DNA from: Prevotella sp. UBA2742
GTDB lineage: Bacteria; Bacteroidota; Bacteroidia; Bacteroidales; Bacteroidaceae
Length of the DNA stretch: 64,000 nt
Direction of reading: 5' to 3'
NCBI GenBank assembly: GCA_002353485.1
Contig: DEJS01000016.1
Location: forward strand, 23,288 to 87,287
Positions 25,481-34,183 of this stretch are shown piece by piece. The notes beneath the pieces are model-generated. The model was not told the origin of the DNA, did not search any database, and worked only from the letters and a program-made list of their open reading frames with translations. Position numbers and translations under genes: made by a program. Position 1 is the first letter of the stretch. Every line of letters starts with the position of its first letter.

Positions 25481-28400
25481 ATGAAGCGGACATTGACTCT
25501 CGTCACGACGCGTGTGCTCTTCACCACTACGCGTGCGCTTATCACAGGACTGCTGCTGTGCACCATGGCTCTCACGGTTGTGGCTGCCGACATGAAGTTC
25601 CGGCGTCTCGATGCCCGCGACGGTCTGTCCAACACTCAGGTCAACAGCATCTTCCGCGACAGCCGGGGTTACGTTTGGATAGCGACGCCCTACGGACTGA
25701 ACCGATACGACGGCTATCGCATACACACCTATTATTCGCAGGCCAACGACACCACCACGCTGCTTCGTAATTCCATCGACGACGTGCAGCAGGACGGCAT
25801 GGGGCGCCTCTGGCTGCGCCACGGGCCTTTATATTCACTCTTCGATCCCGTCAGCGAGACGTGCAACCGTCACCCTGAGCGCTGGCTGCACGAGCAGGGC
25901 GTCAAGGGGGCCATAGAGCGCCTTTATATAGACCGCCGCAAGAACTTCTGGGTCAAGACCTACGACGAGGGCATGTTCTTCCTGAACCCGCGTACCCGTC
26001 AGGTACGCCGTTTTACCTTCGGCCCTGGTTCCCAGCAGGTAGGCACTGATTTCGGTGTCAGCGACTTTGCGGAGCATGGCAACAGCCTGCTTATGATTTC
26101 CAACAACGGCGACATCGTCAGTTTCCATACCTTACAGCCCCGCATCTCGTGGAAGAGCAGCCGGCTGAAACGCCAGGGCGCTCCCCGGAATGCGGCCTAC
26201 ACCCTGCATGTCGACGTGCAGCAGAACATCTGGACACTTACCGATGGCGGCGCCTATGTCTTCCTGCGCCAGGAAGGGCGCTGGGTGCATTCCTCCGTTG
26301 AAGTGCTCCACCGTCTGGGCATTGCCGACACACCACGTGAGCTGCTTGTCTGGGACGCCGTCACCGATCGTCATGGACAGCTCTGGCTGGCTACTGACCA
26401 TGAGGGACTCTGCGTCGTCGACTTCAAGAACCATCGTCTGCAGCAGTACAAGAGCATCAAGAACGACGAGACCACCATTAGCGACAACACCCTGCGCTGC
26501 ATCTATCGCGACCAGCTGGACCGCATGTGGATAGCCACCTATATGAATGGCGTCAGCTACTATTCCGACAGCCAGTTTAACTTCCGACATGTCAACCTGG
26601 GTAATGTCAATACCGTGTGCGTCGACCATCAGGGCATCTACTGGGCAGGTTCCAACGACCATGGCATTCTGCGCTATAACCCCTTTACAGGCGAATGCAC
26701 GGTCTTCGACAAGGCCAACAGCCAGCTTGGCTCCGACATCATTGTCAGTAGTCTCGCGGCTACCGACGGCACCCTTTGGTTTGGCACCTATGAGGGCGGC
26801 CTCATCCATTACCAGCAGGGCCGCTTCACGACCTACCGTGCCACGGGCGACCCCAACGGACTGGTTACCAACAGCGTGTGGGCCATCAGCGAGGATGCCG
26901 ACGGCAACGTATGGATAGGTACCTTGGGCGGCGGACTGCAACGCATAGACCAGCAGACCGGCCGCTTCACCACACTGCGTCAGGAAAACTCCAAGCTGCC
27001 CAGCAACTACATCTCGTCCATTCAGCTGTTGCCTGACGGGCGACTGCTCGTAGGGCACACCGAGTTCTATTCGCTGGTGAACCCCAAGACCATGTCCGTC
27101 GACAACTACCGCTTCGAGGAACAGCACTCCGACATCACCTTCACCCCTGCCTCCAACGTCGTATGTCAGGACAGCCGCGACCTGGTGTGGCAGGGAGCAC
27201 CCTCCGGGGCCACCGTCTGTGACCCAAAGACAGCCCGTTGCTATCTGCTCGACGCCAAGTCGGGACTCGTCGGCTCCACGGTTTATGGCATCGTCGAAGA
27301 CGACCACCACGTCGTCTGGGTCGTCACGCAGCATGGTGTCAGCAGTGTCGTCCCTCAGTCGCAGCCCGACGGCAGCTGGCATTTCCTCGTCCGCAGCTAC
27401 AATAACCGCGACGGCCTGCAGGACGGGCCCTTCAACCAGCGTTCCGTCATCCTTGCCCCCGACGGCCATATCGTCGTGGGCGGCCATGAGGGCCTTGACA
27501 TTATCAATCCCCAGAAGCTCCGCTCGCATCGTCCTGTGGCAGAATGTCCCCTGCTCAGCGGACTGCGCGTCATGGACCGCCGCGTCAATGCACAGACGGA
27601 CCGGCTGTCGCTCACGGCTTCCGACAACCAGTTCACCATCTTCCTGAGCACCAACAGCGGCGAGGTGCACAACCGTACGCGCTTCGCCTACCGTCTGCTG
27701 GGACTCAGCGACCAGTGGCGCTATACCGACGATGCCGCTCCCGACATTACCTACATGGGTCTGGCCCCAGGCCGGTACACCTTCTGTGCCCGTCTGTTAG
27801 CTACCGACGGCACGATGGGTACTGACGAGGTGCAGCTCGCCGTCAGCGTGCCGGCGCCCTGGTATCGCGCGTGGTGGATGAATATCGTCTATCTGGCTCT
27901 CATCGTCTTGTTGTTCTACTGGTTCTACCGCCGCGCCAAGGACAAGCTGCGCCTGGAACGCCTCAAACTCGAGCAGGAGAACAGCCACCGTCTGGGCGAG
28001 CTGCGACAGAAGTTTGCCGAGAGCATCAATGCCGACCTCCGGCAGCCCTTCCAGAACGTCTTCGAGAGCCTGAACGAGATCATGGAGCGCGAGACCGACG
28101 AACAGCGCTACGAGAAACAGCAACAGGTGTTCTCACATGTCGAGCAGCTCCTCGAAGAAGTCAGCAAGCTCGGCGCTGTCGGTCAGGAGCGTAACAGGCT
28201 GAATCCTGAGGTGCGCGAGCTCGAGATTGTCAGCCTTGACGAGAAGCTCGTCAAGGGCGCCACCGACTATGTAGAAGGCAACCTCGACAATGCCGACATC
28301 ACCGTCGAGACCATGGCCGAGGCACTGGGCATGTCGCGCGTGCACCTGTATAAGCGCCTCACGGCCATCACAGGCATGTCGCCCTCAGAGTTCATCCGGC

Positions 28401-28573
28401 AGATACGCCTGCGCCATGCCGAACAGCTGCTCAGCCGCAGCCAGCTCACCGTGGCCGAGGTGGCCTACAGGGTGGGATTCAACAATCCGCGCTACCTTTC
28501 CAAATACTTCAAGGAGCAGTACGGCGTCATGCCGTCAGAATATAAAGGCAAGTTAAACAGTACTAAACAATAA
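25481..28573 (+). CDS. Propeller sensor with pseudo-DHp and AraC DNA-binding domain
   Basis: A 1030-residue paralogue of the preceding gene: hydrophobic N-terminus/signal (to about residue 36), propeller repeats (about 40-690), Y_Y_Y domain (about 720-785), transmembrane helix (about 797-817, IVYLALIVLLFYWFY), a helical segment and a C-terminal AraC HTH (about 937-1022; MAEALGMSRVHLYKRLTAIT, VAYRVGFNNPRYLSKYFKEQ). The helical segment SINADLRQPFQNV aligns with the DHp motif NISHEFRTPL, with Ala851 where the phosphoacceptor His should be. There is no ATPase and no receiver. It therefore looks like a membrane-bound one-component regulator evolved from a hybrid two-component protein. Same operon as its paralogue and the GH31 gene 8 bases downstream. 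Confidence 0.87.
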   Translation: MKRTLTLVTTRVLFTTTRALITGLLLCTMALTVVAADMKFRRLDARDGLSNTQVNSIFRDSRGYVWIATPYGLNRYDGYRIHTYYSQANDTTTLLRNSIDDVQQDGMGRLWLRHGPLYSLFDPVSETCNRHPERWLHEQGVKGAIERLYIDRRKNFWVKTYDEGMFFLNPRTRQVRRFTFGPGSQQVGTDFGVSDFAEHGNSLLMISNNGDIVSFHTLQPRISWKSSRLKRQGAPRNAAYTLHVDVQQNIWTLTDGGAYVFLRQEGRWVHSSVEVLHRLGIADTPRELLVWDAVTDRHGQLWLATDHEGLCVVDFKNHRLQQYKSIKNDETTISDNTLRCIYRDQLDRMWIATYMNGVSYYSDSQFNFRHVNLGNVNTVCVDHQGIYWAGSNDHGILRYNPFTGECTVFDKANSQLGSDIIVSSLAATDGTLWFGTYEGGLIHYQQGRFTTYRATGDPNGLVTNSVWAISEDADGNVWIGTLGGGLQRIDQQTGRFTTLRQENSKLPSNYISSIQLLPDGRLLVGHTEFYSLVNPKTMSVDNYRFEEQHSDITFTPASNVVCQDSRDLVWQGAPSGATVCDPKTARCYLLDAKSGLVGSTVYGIVEDDHHVVWVVTQHGVSSVVPQSQPDGSWHFLVRSYNNRDGLQDGPFNQRSVILAPDGHIVVGGHEGLDIINPQKLRSHRPVAECPLLSGLRVMDRRVNAQTDRLSLTASDNQFTIFLSTNSGEVHNRTRFAYRLLGLSDQWRYTDDAAPDITYMGLAPGRYTFCARLLATDGTMGTDEVQLAVSVPAPWYRAWWMNIVYLALIVLLFYWFYRRAKDKLRLERLKLEQENSHRLGELRQKFAESINADLRQPFQNVFESLNEIMERETDEQRYEKQQQVFSHVEQLLEEVSKLGAVGQERNRLNPEVRELEIVSLDEKLVKGATDYVEGNLDNADITVETMAEALGMSRVHLYKRLTAITGMSPSEFIRQIRLRHAEQLLSRSQLTVAEVAYRVGFNNPRYLSKYFKEQYGVMPSEYKGKLNSTKQ

Positions 28574-28580
28574 CAGCATC

Positions 28581-31529
28581 ATGCAAACGAAGAACCTACG
28601 AACTCTTATGGCGGGTGTCCTTCTCATGTCAGTCACGACCCTCATGGCCGACGGCTACAAGCAGGAAGGGCAGTATGTCACCATTCCCGTCCAGCAGCCC
28701 ACGTCAGGCGGCGCCCAGGTGGTACGCCTGCAAGTAGTCAACGACAACATCATCCGCGTCCAGGCCACCAGCGAGGCCCAGCTGCCTCAGAAGCAGAGCC
28801 TTATCATCGTGCCCCAGACGGCCAAGCCCAAGTTCACCGTCACCGACGGCCCGCAGGTCAGCGTAAAGGCTGCCCAGGTCGAGGCACGTGTCGATACGAA
28901 GACAGGTCGCGTCACCTTCTACGACCGCGAGGGCAGGCAGCTACTCAACGAAGCCGAGCACGGGGGCAAGACCTTCCGTCCCTTCCGTGTGCCCGACCGT
29001 GAGATTGGCGTCGACGTGGCCCGAGTCCCTGAAGCCCAGCGCAACGGGCTCTCCTGGCGCATGCTCTTCGACAGTCCTGACGACGAGGCCTTCTACGGTC
29101 TGGGTCAGCACCAGTCCGAGGAGCTCAACATGAAGGGCAAGAACGAAGACCTCTTCCAGTACAATACCAAGGTCAGCGTCCCCTTCGTGCTCTCCAACAA
29201 GAACTACGGCCTGCTCTGGGACTCCTACAGCTATTGTCGCTGGGGCAACCCTGACGACTACCAGCAGTTGGGCCGCGTCTTCAACATCTACGACCGTGAG
29301 GGCCGTGCCGGCCACCTCACAGGCACCTATACCGACCGCGAGGGCAAGCGCCTGGTGCGCGACGAGGACTCCATCTACTACGAGTTCGACTGCCCCGCCG
29401 CCTCCCAGCTGGCCAGCCAGACAGAGCCCGGCGGCATAAAGAACCTGCCCAAGGGCTTCCAGCTCGACGGCTCCCACGTAGTCTACGAAGGCTATGTCGA
29501 GCCCATGCGTGACAGCCAGTACCACTTCATACTCTATTACGCCGGCTACGTCCGCGTCTACATCGGCGGCGAGGAGGTAGTGCCCGAGCGCTGGCGCACG
29601 GCGTGGAACCCCAACACCTACAAGTTCCAGAAGAAGCTCCGTAAAGGCCAGCGCTACCAGCTGCGCATCGAGTGGCAGCCCGACGGCGGCGTCAGCTATT
29701 GCGGCCTGCGTGCGTCGGCCGCACACCCCGACCAGCAGCGGCTCTCTGTATGGAGCGAGATGGCCAAGGACATGGACTATTACTTCATAGCCGGGCAGAA
29801 TGCCGACCAGGTAATCTCGGGCTATCGCACCCTGACTGGCAAGGCTCCCGTTTACCCCAAGTGGGTGCTCGGCTTCTGGCAGAGCCGCGAGCGCTACAAG
29901 ACGCAGGACGAGATAGTGCAGACACTCGCTGAGTTCCGCCGCCGTCAGATTCCCGTCGACAACATTGTCCAGGACTGGAACTACTGGAAGGAGGACCAGT
30001 GGGGCTCTCATCAGTTTGAGGCTTCGCGCTATCCCGACCCCCAGGCCATGCTCGACCAGGTGCACCAGCAGGGCGGTCGCTTTATGATTTCCGTATGGCC
30101 TAAGTTCTACTGCAATACCGCCAACTACAAGGAGCTCGACCAGAAGGGGTGGATGTACCACCAGGCCGTCGTCGACGACATTCACGACTGGGTAGGCCCC
30201 GGCTACGTGGGCTCCTTCTACGACGCCTATGACGCCGGCGCCCGTAAGATGTTCTGGCGCCAGATGGACGAGAACCTCTTCTCCAAGTACAAGCACGGCA
30301 TTGACGCCTGGTGGATGGACGCCTCCGAGCCTAACGTGCGCGACTGTACGCCCATGTGGTATCGCAAGGCGCTCTCCGGTCCTACGGCCCTGGGCACCAC
30401 TACCGAGTACTTCAATGCCTACTCCATCGTCAATGCCGACGCCATCTATAACGGACAGCGCTCCGTCACCCCCAACCAGCGCGTCTTCCTGCTCACACGT
30501 TCAGGCTTCGCCGGCGAGCAGCGCTATTCTACCGCCACATGGTCGGGCGACATCGGCACCCGCTGGGAGGACATGCGTGCACAGATGACGGCCGGCCTCA
30601 ACTACTCCATGTCCGGCCTGCCCTTCTGGGGCATGGACCAGGGCGGCTTCTGCGTGGAGAAACGCTATGTCGAAGCCCAGCAGCAGTACGAGAAGACAGG
30701 GCTTGAGAACGAAGACCTCCGCGAGTGGCGCGAGCTGCAGGCCCGATGGAGCCAGTTCGGATGCTTCATCCCCCTCTTCCGTGCCCACGGCCAGTGGCCC
30801 TTGCGCGAGATATGGAACCTGGCCCCCGACAGCCACCCCTGCTACCAGTCGTTCGTCTACTACGACCGTCTGCGCTATCGTCTCATGCCCTACCTCTACT
30901 CCATGGCCGGTTGGGTACACCTCAACGACTACACCATGATGCGCGGTCTTATCATGGACTTCAACGGCGACCGCGAGGTAGAGAACATCAAGGACCAGTG
31001 GATGTTCGGTCCCGCCTTCATGGCATGTCCCGTGGGCTACTACAAGGCGCGCAACCGCTCGGTATACTTCCCCAAGCAGTCGGGCTGGTACGACCTCTAT
31101 ACGGGCCGCCACATCCAGGGCGGACAGCGTCTCGTCGTCGATGCTCCCTACGAGCGCATCCCGGTCTTCGTGCGCGAGGGCAGCATCATACCCTATGGTC
31201 CCGAGATGCAGTACACGGGTGAGCGTCCTGCCGACGACATCACCCTCTACGTCTACGCCGGCCGCAACGCCCAGTTCCAGCTGTACGAGGACGAAGGCAC
31301 CAACTACAACTACGAGAAGGGTCGCTATGCCACCATCGACATACGCTACGACGACGCCTCGCGCACGCTGACCATCGACCGCCAGAACGGCCGTTACGAC
31401 GGCATGCCCCGGCAGCGCCGGTTCAGCATTGTCCTGGTCACGCCCGACAGTCCCCGTGCCCTCGACTTCCAGCCTCAGCAGGCCGTCCAGGTCACCTATA
31501 CCGGCAAGCAGCTCACCGTCAAGCTCTGA
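28581..31529 (+). CDS. GH31 glycoside hydrolase with PA14 insert (probable alpha-xylosidase)
   Basis: A 982-residue exported glycosidase. Signal peptide to about residue 24; N-terminal GH31 beta-sandwich (GLGQHQSEELNMKGKNEDLF); a PA14-like insert at about residues 275-380 (YEGYVEPMRDSQYHFILYYA); TIM barrel with PVDNIVQDWNYWKE and the nucleophile Asp580 in WWMDASEPN; acid/base Asp in WSGDIGTRW; C-terminal beta domains. The PA14 insert is a feature of alpha-xylosidases acting on xyloglucan oligosaccharides, which is why that activity is preferred; alpha-glucosidase remains possible. It is last in the operon with the two sensors. Confidence 0.9.
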   Translation: MQTKNLRTLMAGVLLMSVTTLMADGYKQEGQYVTIPVQQPTSGGAQVVRLQVVNDNIIRVQATSEAQLPQKQSLIIVPQTAKPKFTVTDGPQVSVKAAQVEARVDTKTGRVTFYDREGRQLLNEAEHGGKTFRPFRVPDREIGVDVARVPEAQRNGLSWRMLFDSPDDEAFYGLGQHQSEELNMKGKNEDLFQYNTKVSVPFVLSNKNYGLLWDSYSYCRWGNPDDYQQLGRVFNIYDREGRAGHLTGTYTDREGKRLVRDEDSIYYEFDCPAASQLASQTEPGGIKNLPKGFQLDGSHVVYEGYVEPMRDSQYHFILYYAGYVRVYIGGEEVVPERWRTAWNPNTYKFQKKLRKGQRYQLRIEWQPDGGVSYCGLRASAAHPDQQRLSVWSEMAKDMDYYFIAGQNADQVISGYRTLTGKAPVYPKWVLGFWQSRERYKTQDEIVQTLAEFRRRQIPVDNIVQDWNYWKEDQWGSHQFEASRYPDPQAMLDQVHQQGGRFMISVWPKFYCNTANYKELDQKGWMYHQAVVDDIHDWVGPGYVGSFYDAYDAGARKMFWRQMDENLFSKYKHGIDAWWMDASEPNVRDCTPMWYRKALSGPTALGTTTEYFNAYSIVNADAIYNGQRSVTPNQRVFLLTRSGFAGEQRYSTATWSGDIGTRWEDMRAQMTAGLNYSMSGLPFWGMDQGGFCVEKRYVEAQQQYEKTGLENEDLREWRELQARWSQFGCFIPLFRAHGQWPLREIWNLAPDSHPCYQSFVYYDRLRYRLMPYLYSMAGWVHLNDYTMMRGLIMDFNGDREVENIKDQWMFGPAFMACPVGYYKARNRSVYFPKQSGWYDLYTGRHIQGGQRLVVDAPYERIPVFVREGSIIPYGPEMQYTGERPADDITLYVYAGRNAQFQLYEDEGTNYNYEKGRYATIDIRYDDASRTLTIDRQNGRYDGMPRQRRFSIVLVTPDSPRALDFQPQQAVQVTYTGKQLTVKL

Positions 31530-31550
31530 CAACGGCTGGTTGCTCTAAGT

Positions 31551-31600
31551 AGATAGAGGGAGGTAGAAGAAAATTTCTGTCTCCCTCTATCTTTCTTCCT
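31551..31600 (+). terminator. Terminator of the sensor/GH31 operon
   Basis: A hairpin with GATAGAGGGAGGTAGA (from 31552) opposite TCTGTCTCCCTCTATC (to 31591), imperfect near the loop, followed by the pyrimidine-rich TTTCTTCCTCTCTC. Confidence 0.75.
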
Positions 31601-31664
31601 CTCTCTCCCCCTGTCTGCTCAAACTTTACAGAAATGTCGGCTACACGCTGACTACATAAAAAAG

Positions 31665-31706
31665 AATGGAACCTAAATGGGACCTAAATGGAATCTAAAT
31701 GGAACC
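31665..31706. repeat. 11-bp tandem repeat, nearly four units
   Basis: AATGGAACCTA, AATGGGACCTA, AATGGAATCTA and AATGGAACC follow each other directly. The unit length equals that of the repeat at 16473-16565, and both units contain TGGA. Confidence 0.85.
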
Positions 31707-31765
31707 AAGCGCTTGGCGGGGGTGAGAAAAAGGGGGATTTTTTTTGTGTTTTGCTTGTTTTGTGT

Positions 31766-31773
31766 TATCTTTG
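31766..31773 (+). promoter_or_regulatory. Promoter -7 element of the unknown gene at 31801
   Basis: TATCTTTG followed by CA, 27 bases before the ATG; TTTTG lies upstream in a T-rich stretch. It excludes a start upstream of 31801. Confidence 0.6.
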
Positions 31774-31800
31774 CATACTAAAAGAATAAGTTTTTGGCTT

Positions 31801-32685
31801 ATGATAGATACGAGCTATGTTGCTTTGGAGCATCCGTACCGTGTGATAGAGTATGGTGGTACGGTGGGTCTGCAGATTGGAGTCTTGGTGGTGACGCGCG
31901 AGACGGAGGGCCCTGACGGTGGCTATGGCATTGAGACGCACAGCCACCCGGTGGTGTCGTATGTGAACGTGGGTGCTACTGACGCCTCCGGTCGGCGGTT
32001 GTCGGCTGCTGCGTCGTCACAGACGCCTGTCGAGGGCGTGGTATGGGACAAGGTGGAGGTAGGCCGGGTGACAGAACTTGGCCGCGAGGGTGAGCTGATG
32101 GAGTGGCAGACGCTGATGGACTTAAGCCGTCGTACGTGGGGTTTGAAGGCTCCTGGCGACAGGACGATGGGTCTTTACTGTCTTGGTCAGCTGTGGACCA
32201 CGCTTCAGGGCTTGGGCTTGACGCTGGGTCATCCGGAGGTACGAACGGATGATACGTTGGGTGGTGTAAAGTTTCGTAGTCGAGGTATGAAGCCGCGTAG
32301 TCTGTCGCTGCGTGTCGAGCTGGTTGTGGCTCGTGACGGGCGTGAGCAGTATTGTGTGGCTGTGTCGGGGCTGGGGCTGATGGTGCCGCTGGGTGATGAT
32401 GTAGAGATGGGGCAGCAGCTGGAGATGCAGGTAAGTGTTTACGAAAAGCTGTTGCGACTGTTCGAGGTGTGCGATGTGGTTGATTTGATTTTTTTCAGTC
32501 AGCAGCACGCTCTTGACTCTGTGGTGAACAGGCTTAACGCACTGATGAAGCGTCGTAAGATGACTTTTGAGATGAAAGGTGAGAAGGTTCGTCATGGTAT
32601 GATATGGTGGACGGAGAAGAAGGCGGCCTCTGCCATTGAGGACGAGGATGAGTCTGAGGTAATGGTGGTGAAGCATGAGGAGTGA
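31801..32685 (+). CDS. Unrecognised protein, 294 residues
   Basis: I do not recognise the family. The start at 31801 is set by the promoter at 31766-31773. The protein has no signal peptide or membrane segment. The first 60 residues are predicted beta-rich (YRVIEYGGTVGLQIGVLVVT; IETHSHPVVSYVNVG), the middle is mixed, and a helical segment (VYEKLLRLFEVCDVVDLIFF) precedes a basic then acidic tail. It overlaps the next unknown gene by 11 bases, so the two are translationally coupled. Context is a cluster of four unknown genes between carbohydrate and signalling genes, possibly a decayed or unclassified mobile element. Confidence 0.6.
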   Translation: MIDTSYVALEHPYRVIEYGGTVGLQIGVLVVTRETEGPDGGYGIETHSHPVVSYVNVGATDASGRRLSAAASSQTPVEGVVWDKVEVGRVTELGREGELMEWQTLMDLSRRTWGLKAPGDRTMGLYCLGQLWTTLQGLGLTLGHPEVRTDDTLGGVKFRSRGMKPRSLSLRVELVVARDGREQYCVAVSGLGLMVPLGDDVEMGQQLEMQVSVYEKLLRLFEVCDVVDLIFFSQQHALDSVVNRLNALMKRRKMTFEMKGEKVRHGMIWWTEKKAASAIEDEDESEVMVVKHEE

Positions 32686-33313
32686 GGATTTTGTGTTTCA
32701 CGACGGCCGTGTGTTCCACCTTGACGACTTGGTGGCTATGGCCAAGCAGGCAGGCTCTTATGTGCTTGCCGAGCACTATCTGGTGAGCATCCTGTACTAT
32801 GCTGCGGGTGCGGGCCGTCAGGACTTGGCTGCGCTGTGCGACGACATCCGGTCGTACTATGACCTGCAGCCGCTGTCGTCCAGTGCGCCGGCGTCGGTAC
32901 AGAACTTGCCGAGGCGTGAGTCGAAGGACGACTTTCTGCGTCAGTGCTGGGCGCGTATGTCTGACGAGGAGCGTAGCAAGTGTCTGCGGCTGAGTCTGAT
33001 GGGGTTGGAGTACGCTCCCAGGAAGCTGTTTACGCGGCAGGCTTGCTGGATAGGGGTGTATATGGTGCTGCGCGACCGCTTGGACCCAAGGCTCTCCAAG
33101 ACGGACTTTTTTGCGCTGGCATTGTTGTCGACGCCCGAAGGGTGGCGACGTGACCTTGTGATAGGTCCAAGCACGATGAGCAACTATTCGCGTTATATTG
33201 CCGCCGAGCACCGTGACGAGACGTATTACGAGATGGGCGATGCCTGTCCGTGGCAGGCGCTGTGCGAGCGTCTGTGGGAGTCGCTGGAAGAGCGTCTGCT
33301 GACGCGGCGGTGA
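32675..33313 (+). CDS. Unrecognised protein, 212 residues
   Basis: Family not recognised. It starts with ATG at 32675 inside the end of the previous gene (11-base overlap). The product is soluble and mostly helical by pattern (DDLVAMAKQAGSYVLAEHYL; LAALCDDIRSYYDL), with a charged linker around residue 85 and a C-terminal region rich in Trp, Arg and Glu (ACPWQALCERLWESLEERLL). No catalytic motif was identified. A weak hairpin with eight T follows at 33371-33391. Confidence 0.6.
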   Translation: MRSEDFVFHDGRVFHLDDLVAMAKQAGSYVLAEHYLVSILYYAAGAGRQDLAALCDDIRSYYDLQPLSSSAPASVQNLPRRESKDDFLRQCWARMSDEERSKCLRLSLMGLEYAPRKLFTRQACWIGVYMVLRDRLDPRLSKTDFFALALLSTPEGWRRDLVIGPSTMSNYSRYIAAEHRDETYYEMGDACPWQALCERLWESLEERLLTRR

Positions 33314-33370
33314 CGTGCTGCGGGGCGCTGCTGACGTTTTTCTGAAGTGTTTTTGACGGGTTGACGAATG

Positions 33371-33391
33371 GGGCGGGGTGCCCTTTTTTTT
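33371..33391 (+). terminator. Short terminator-like hairpin
   Basis: GGGC (33371-33374) and GCCC (33380-33383) form a 4-bp stem followed by eight T. Stem is short, so the call is tentative. Confidence 0.4.
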
Positions 33392-33395
33392 GTTT

Positions 33396-33403
33396 TAACT
33401 TCG
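33396..33403 (+). promoter_or_regulatory. Promoter-like -7 element of the small HTH gene
   Basis: TAACTTCG differs from TAnnTTTG at one position and lies 45 bases before the ATG at 33449. Confidence 0.4.
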
Positions 33404-33448
33404 CGGTGTAAACGTAAGTTGAACTAACGAAAAGAAAGGGTAAGAGTT

Positions 33449-33613
33449 ATGTTGATTCATTTGAACCGCGAGCAGCGTCGCCGTCTGAAGGAGCACTTCG
33501 GGTGCTCGGAGGCTTCGCTGAGCCAGGCGCTGCATTTCAATACGGGCAGCCTGCTGGCTGCGCGTATCCGTTCGTATGCCATGAACCACCTGGGTGGACT
33601 GTTGTTGGAATAA
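33449..33613 (+). CDS. Small helix-turn-helix-like protein, 54 residues
   Basis: A short gene with its own promoter-like element and a purine-rich stretch (GAAAGGGTAAGAG) before the ATG. The product begins MLIHLNREQRRRLKEHFGCS and continues ASLSQALHFNTGSLLAARIR, a pattern like the compact HTH proteins (Cro-like turn, then S-L-A-x-x-I-R) often found in Bacteroidetes accessory DNA. It would be a DNA-binding protein of a single HTH domain. The next unknown gene follows 18 bases later. No search was possible. Confidence 0.55.
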   Translation: MLIHLNREQRRRLKEHFGCSEASLSQALHFNTGSLLAARIRSYAMNHLGGLLLE

Positions 33614-33631
33614 AAGATAGGAGGCAGGGGT

Positions 33632-34054
33632 ATGATGAAGTTGACTTATGTGAATGTGAACGAATGTATGGGCATGCTGGAACGCCACAATCCGCTGCTG
33701 TTGCGTGACGAAGCGGGCGGCTATCTGCTGTTCGAGACGTGGGGCAGGATGTATGTGTGGGTGTTGGAACGCATGCTGTCACTTTTTCCGCGGGGCTACG
33801 TGGACCTTCGACTGCTGATGCACGAGCTGACGGGCCTCGATATGGAGGCCTGCGACCAGGTGGTGCGATTGTCGCTGCTGGGTGCTGCCAGGCGTGGCTT
33901 CGTGATGCTGCATTGGCAGGAGTCCGACACCGAGCGCTACCGTAGTCTGGAGCTGGTGATGACACTGTTGCACAAGGTGACGCAGACACGTCTGGACCAT
34001 ACGTGGTTCGTACAGGCCGTCGACACGTTCGATGACGTCCACGGCTTCGAGTAG
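33632..34054 (+). CDS. Unrecognised protein, 140 residues
   Basis: Family not recognised. It begins MMKLTYVNVNECMGMLERHN, has no signal peptide, and is helical with a hydrophobic core (ETWGRMYVWVLERMLSLFPR; DQVVRLSLLGAARRGFVMLH). It lies 18 bases behind the small HTH gene with the same orientation, so they form a two-gene unit. Another hairpin follows at 34101-34130 before the next promoter. Confidence 0.55.
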   Translation: MMKLTYVNVNECMGMLERHNPLLLRDEAGGYLLFETWGRMYVWVLERMLSLFPRGYVDLRLLMHELTGLDMEACDQVVRLSLLGAARRGFVMLHWQESDTERYRSLELVMTLLHKVTQTRLDHTWFVQAVDTFDDVHGFE

Positions 34055-34100
34055 TGTCGTGGGATAGTACGGTCTGTGTTAAATGTTTGTAATTTCTGGC

Positions 34101-34130
34101 AGCGGGGGCGAAAAAACGGCCGCTTTATTT
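34101..34130 (+). terminator. Terminator-like hairpin after the unknown cluster
   Basis: AGCGG at 34101-34105 pairs with CCGCT (34120-34124 region), with GCG opposite CGG-type inner pairs and a loop of A residues, followed by TTATTTT. Confidence 0.4.
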
Positions 34131-34151
34131 TGCGTTGTAAGGTTTTTGTGT

Positions 34152-34159
34152 TACCTTTG
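34152..34159 (+). promoter_or_regulatory. Promoter -7 element of the TPR histidine kinase gene
   Basis: TACCTTTG with TTTTG-like bases upstream; the ATG at 34184 follows 24 bases later. Confidence 0.6.
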
Positions 34160-34183
34160 CACGCTGCTAAACGTACTAACCTA

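Larger units (their letters stand above)
31530..31800. other. 271-bp intergenic region with terminator, 11-bp tandem repeat, palindrome and promoter
   Basis: No gene. From left to right it holds the operon terminator (31551-31600), a four-unit tandem repeat (31665-31706), the palindrome CCAAGCGCTTGG (31705-31716) and the promoter at 31766-31773 of the next gene. Confidence 0.75.
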
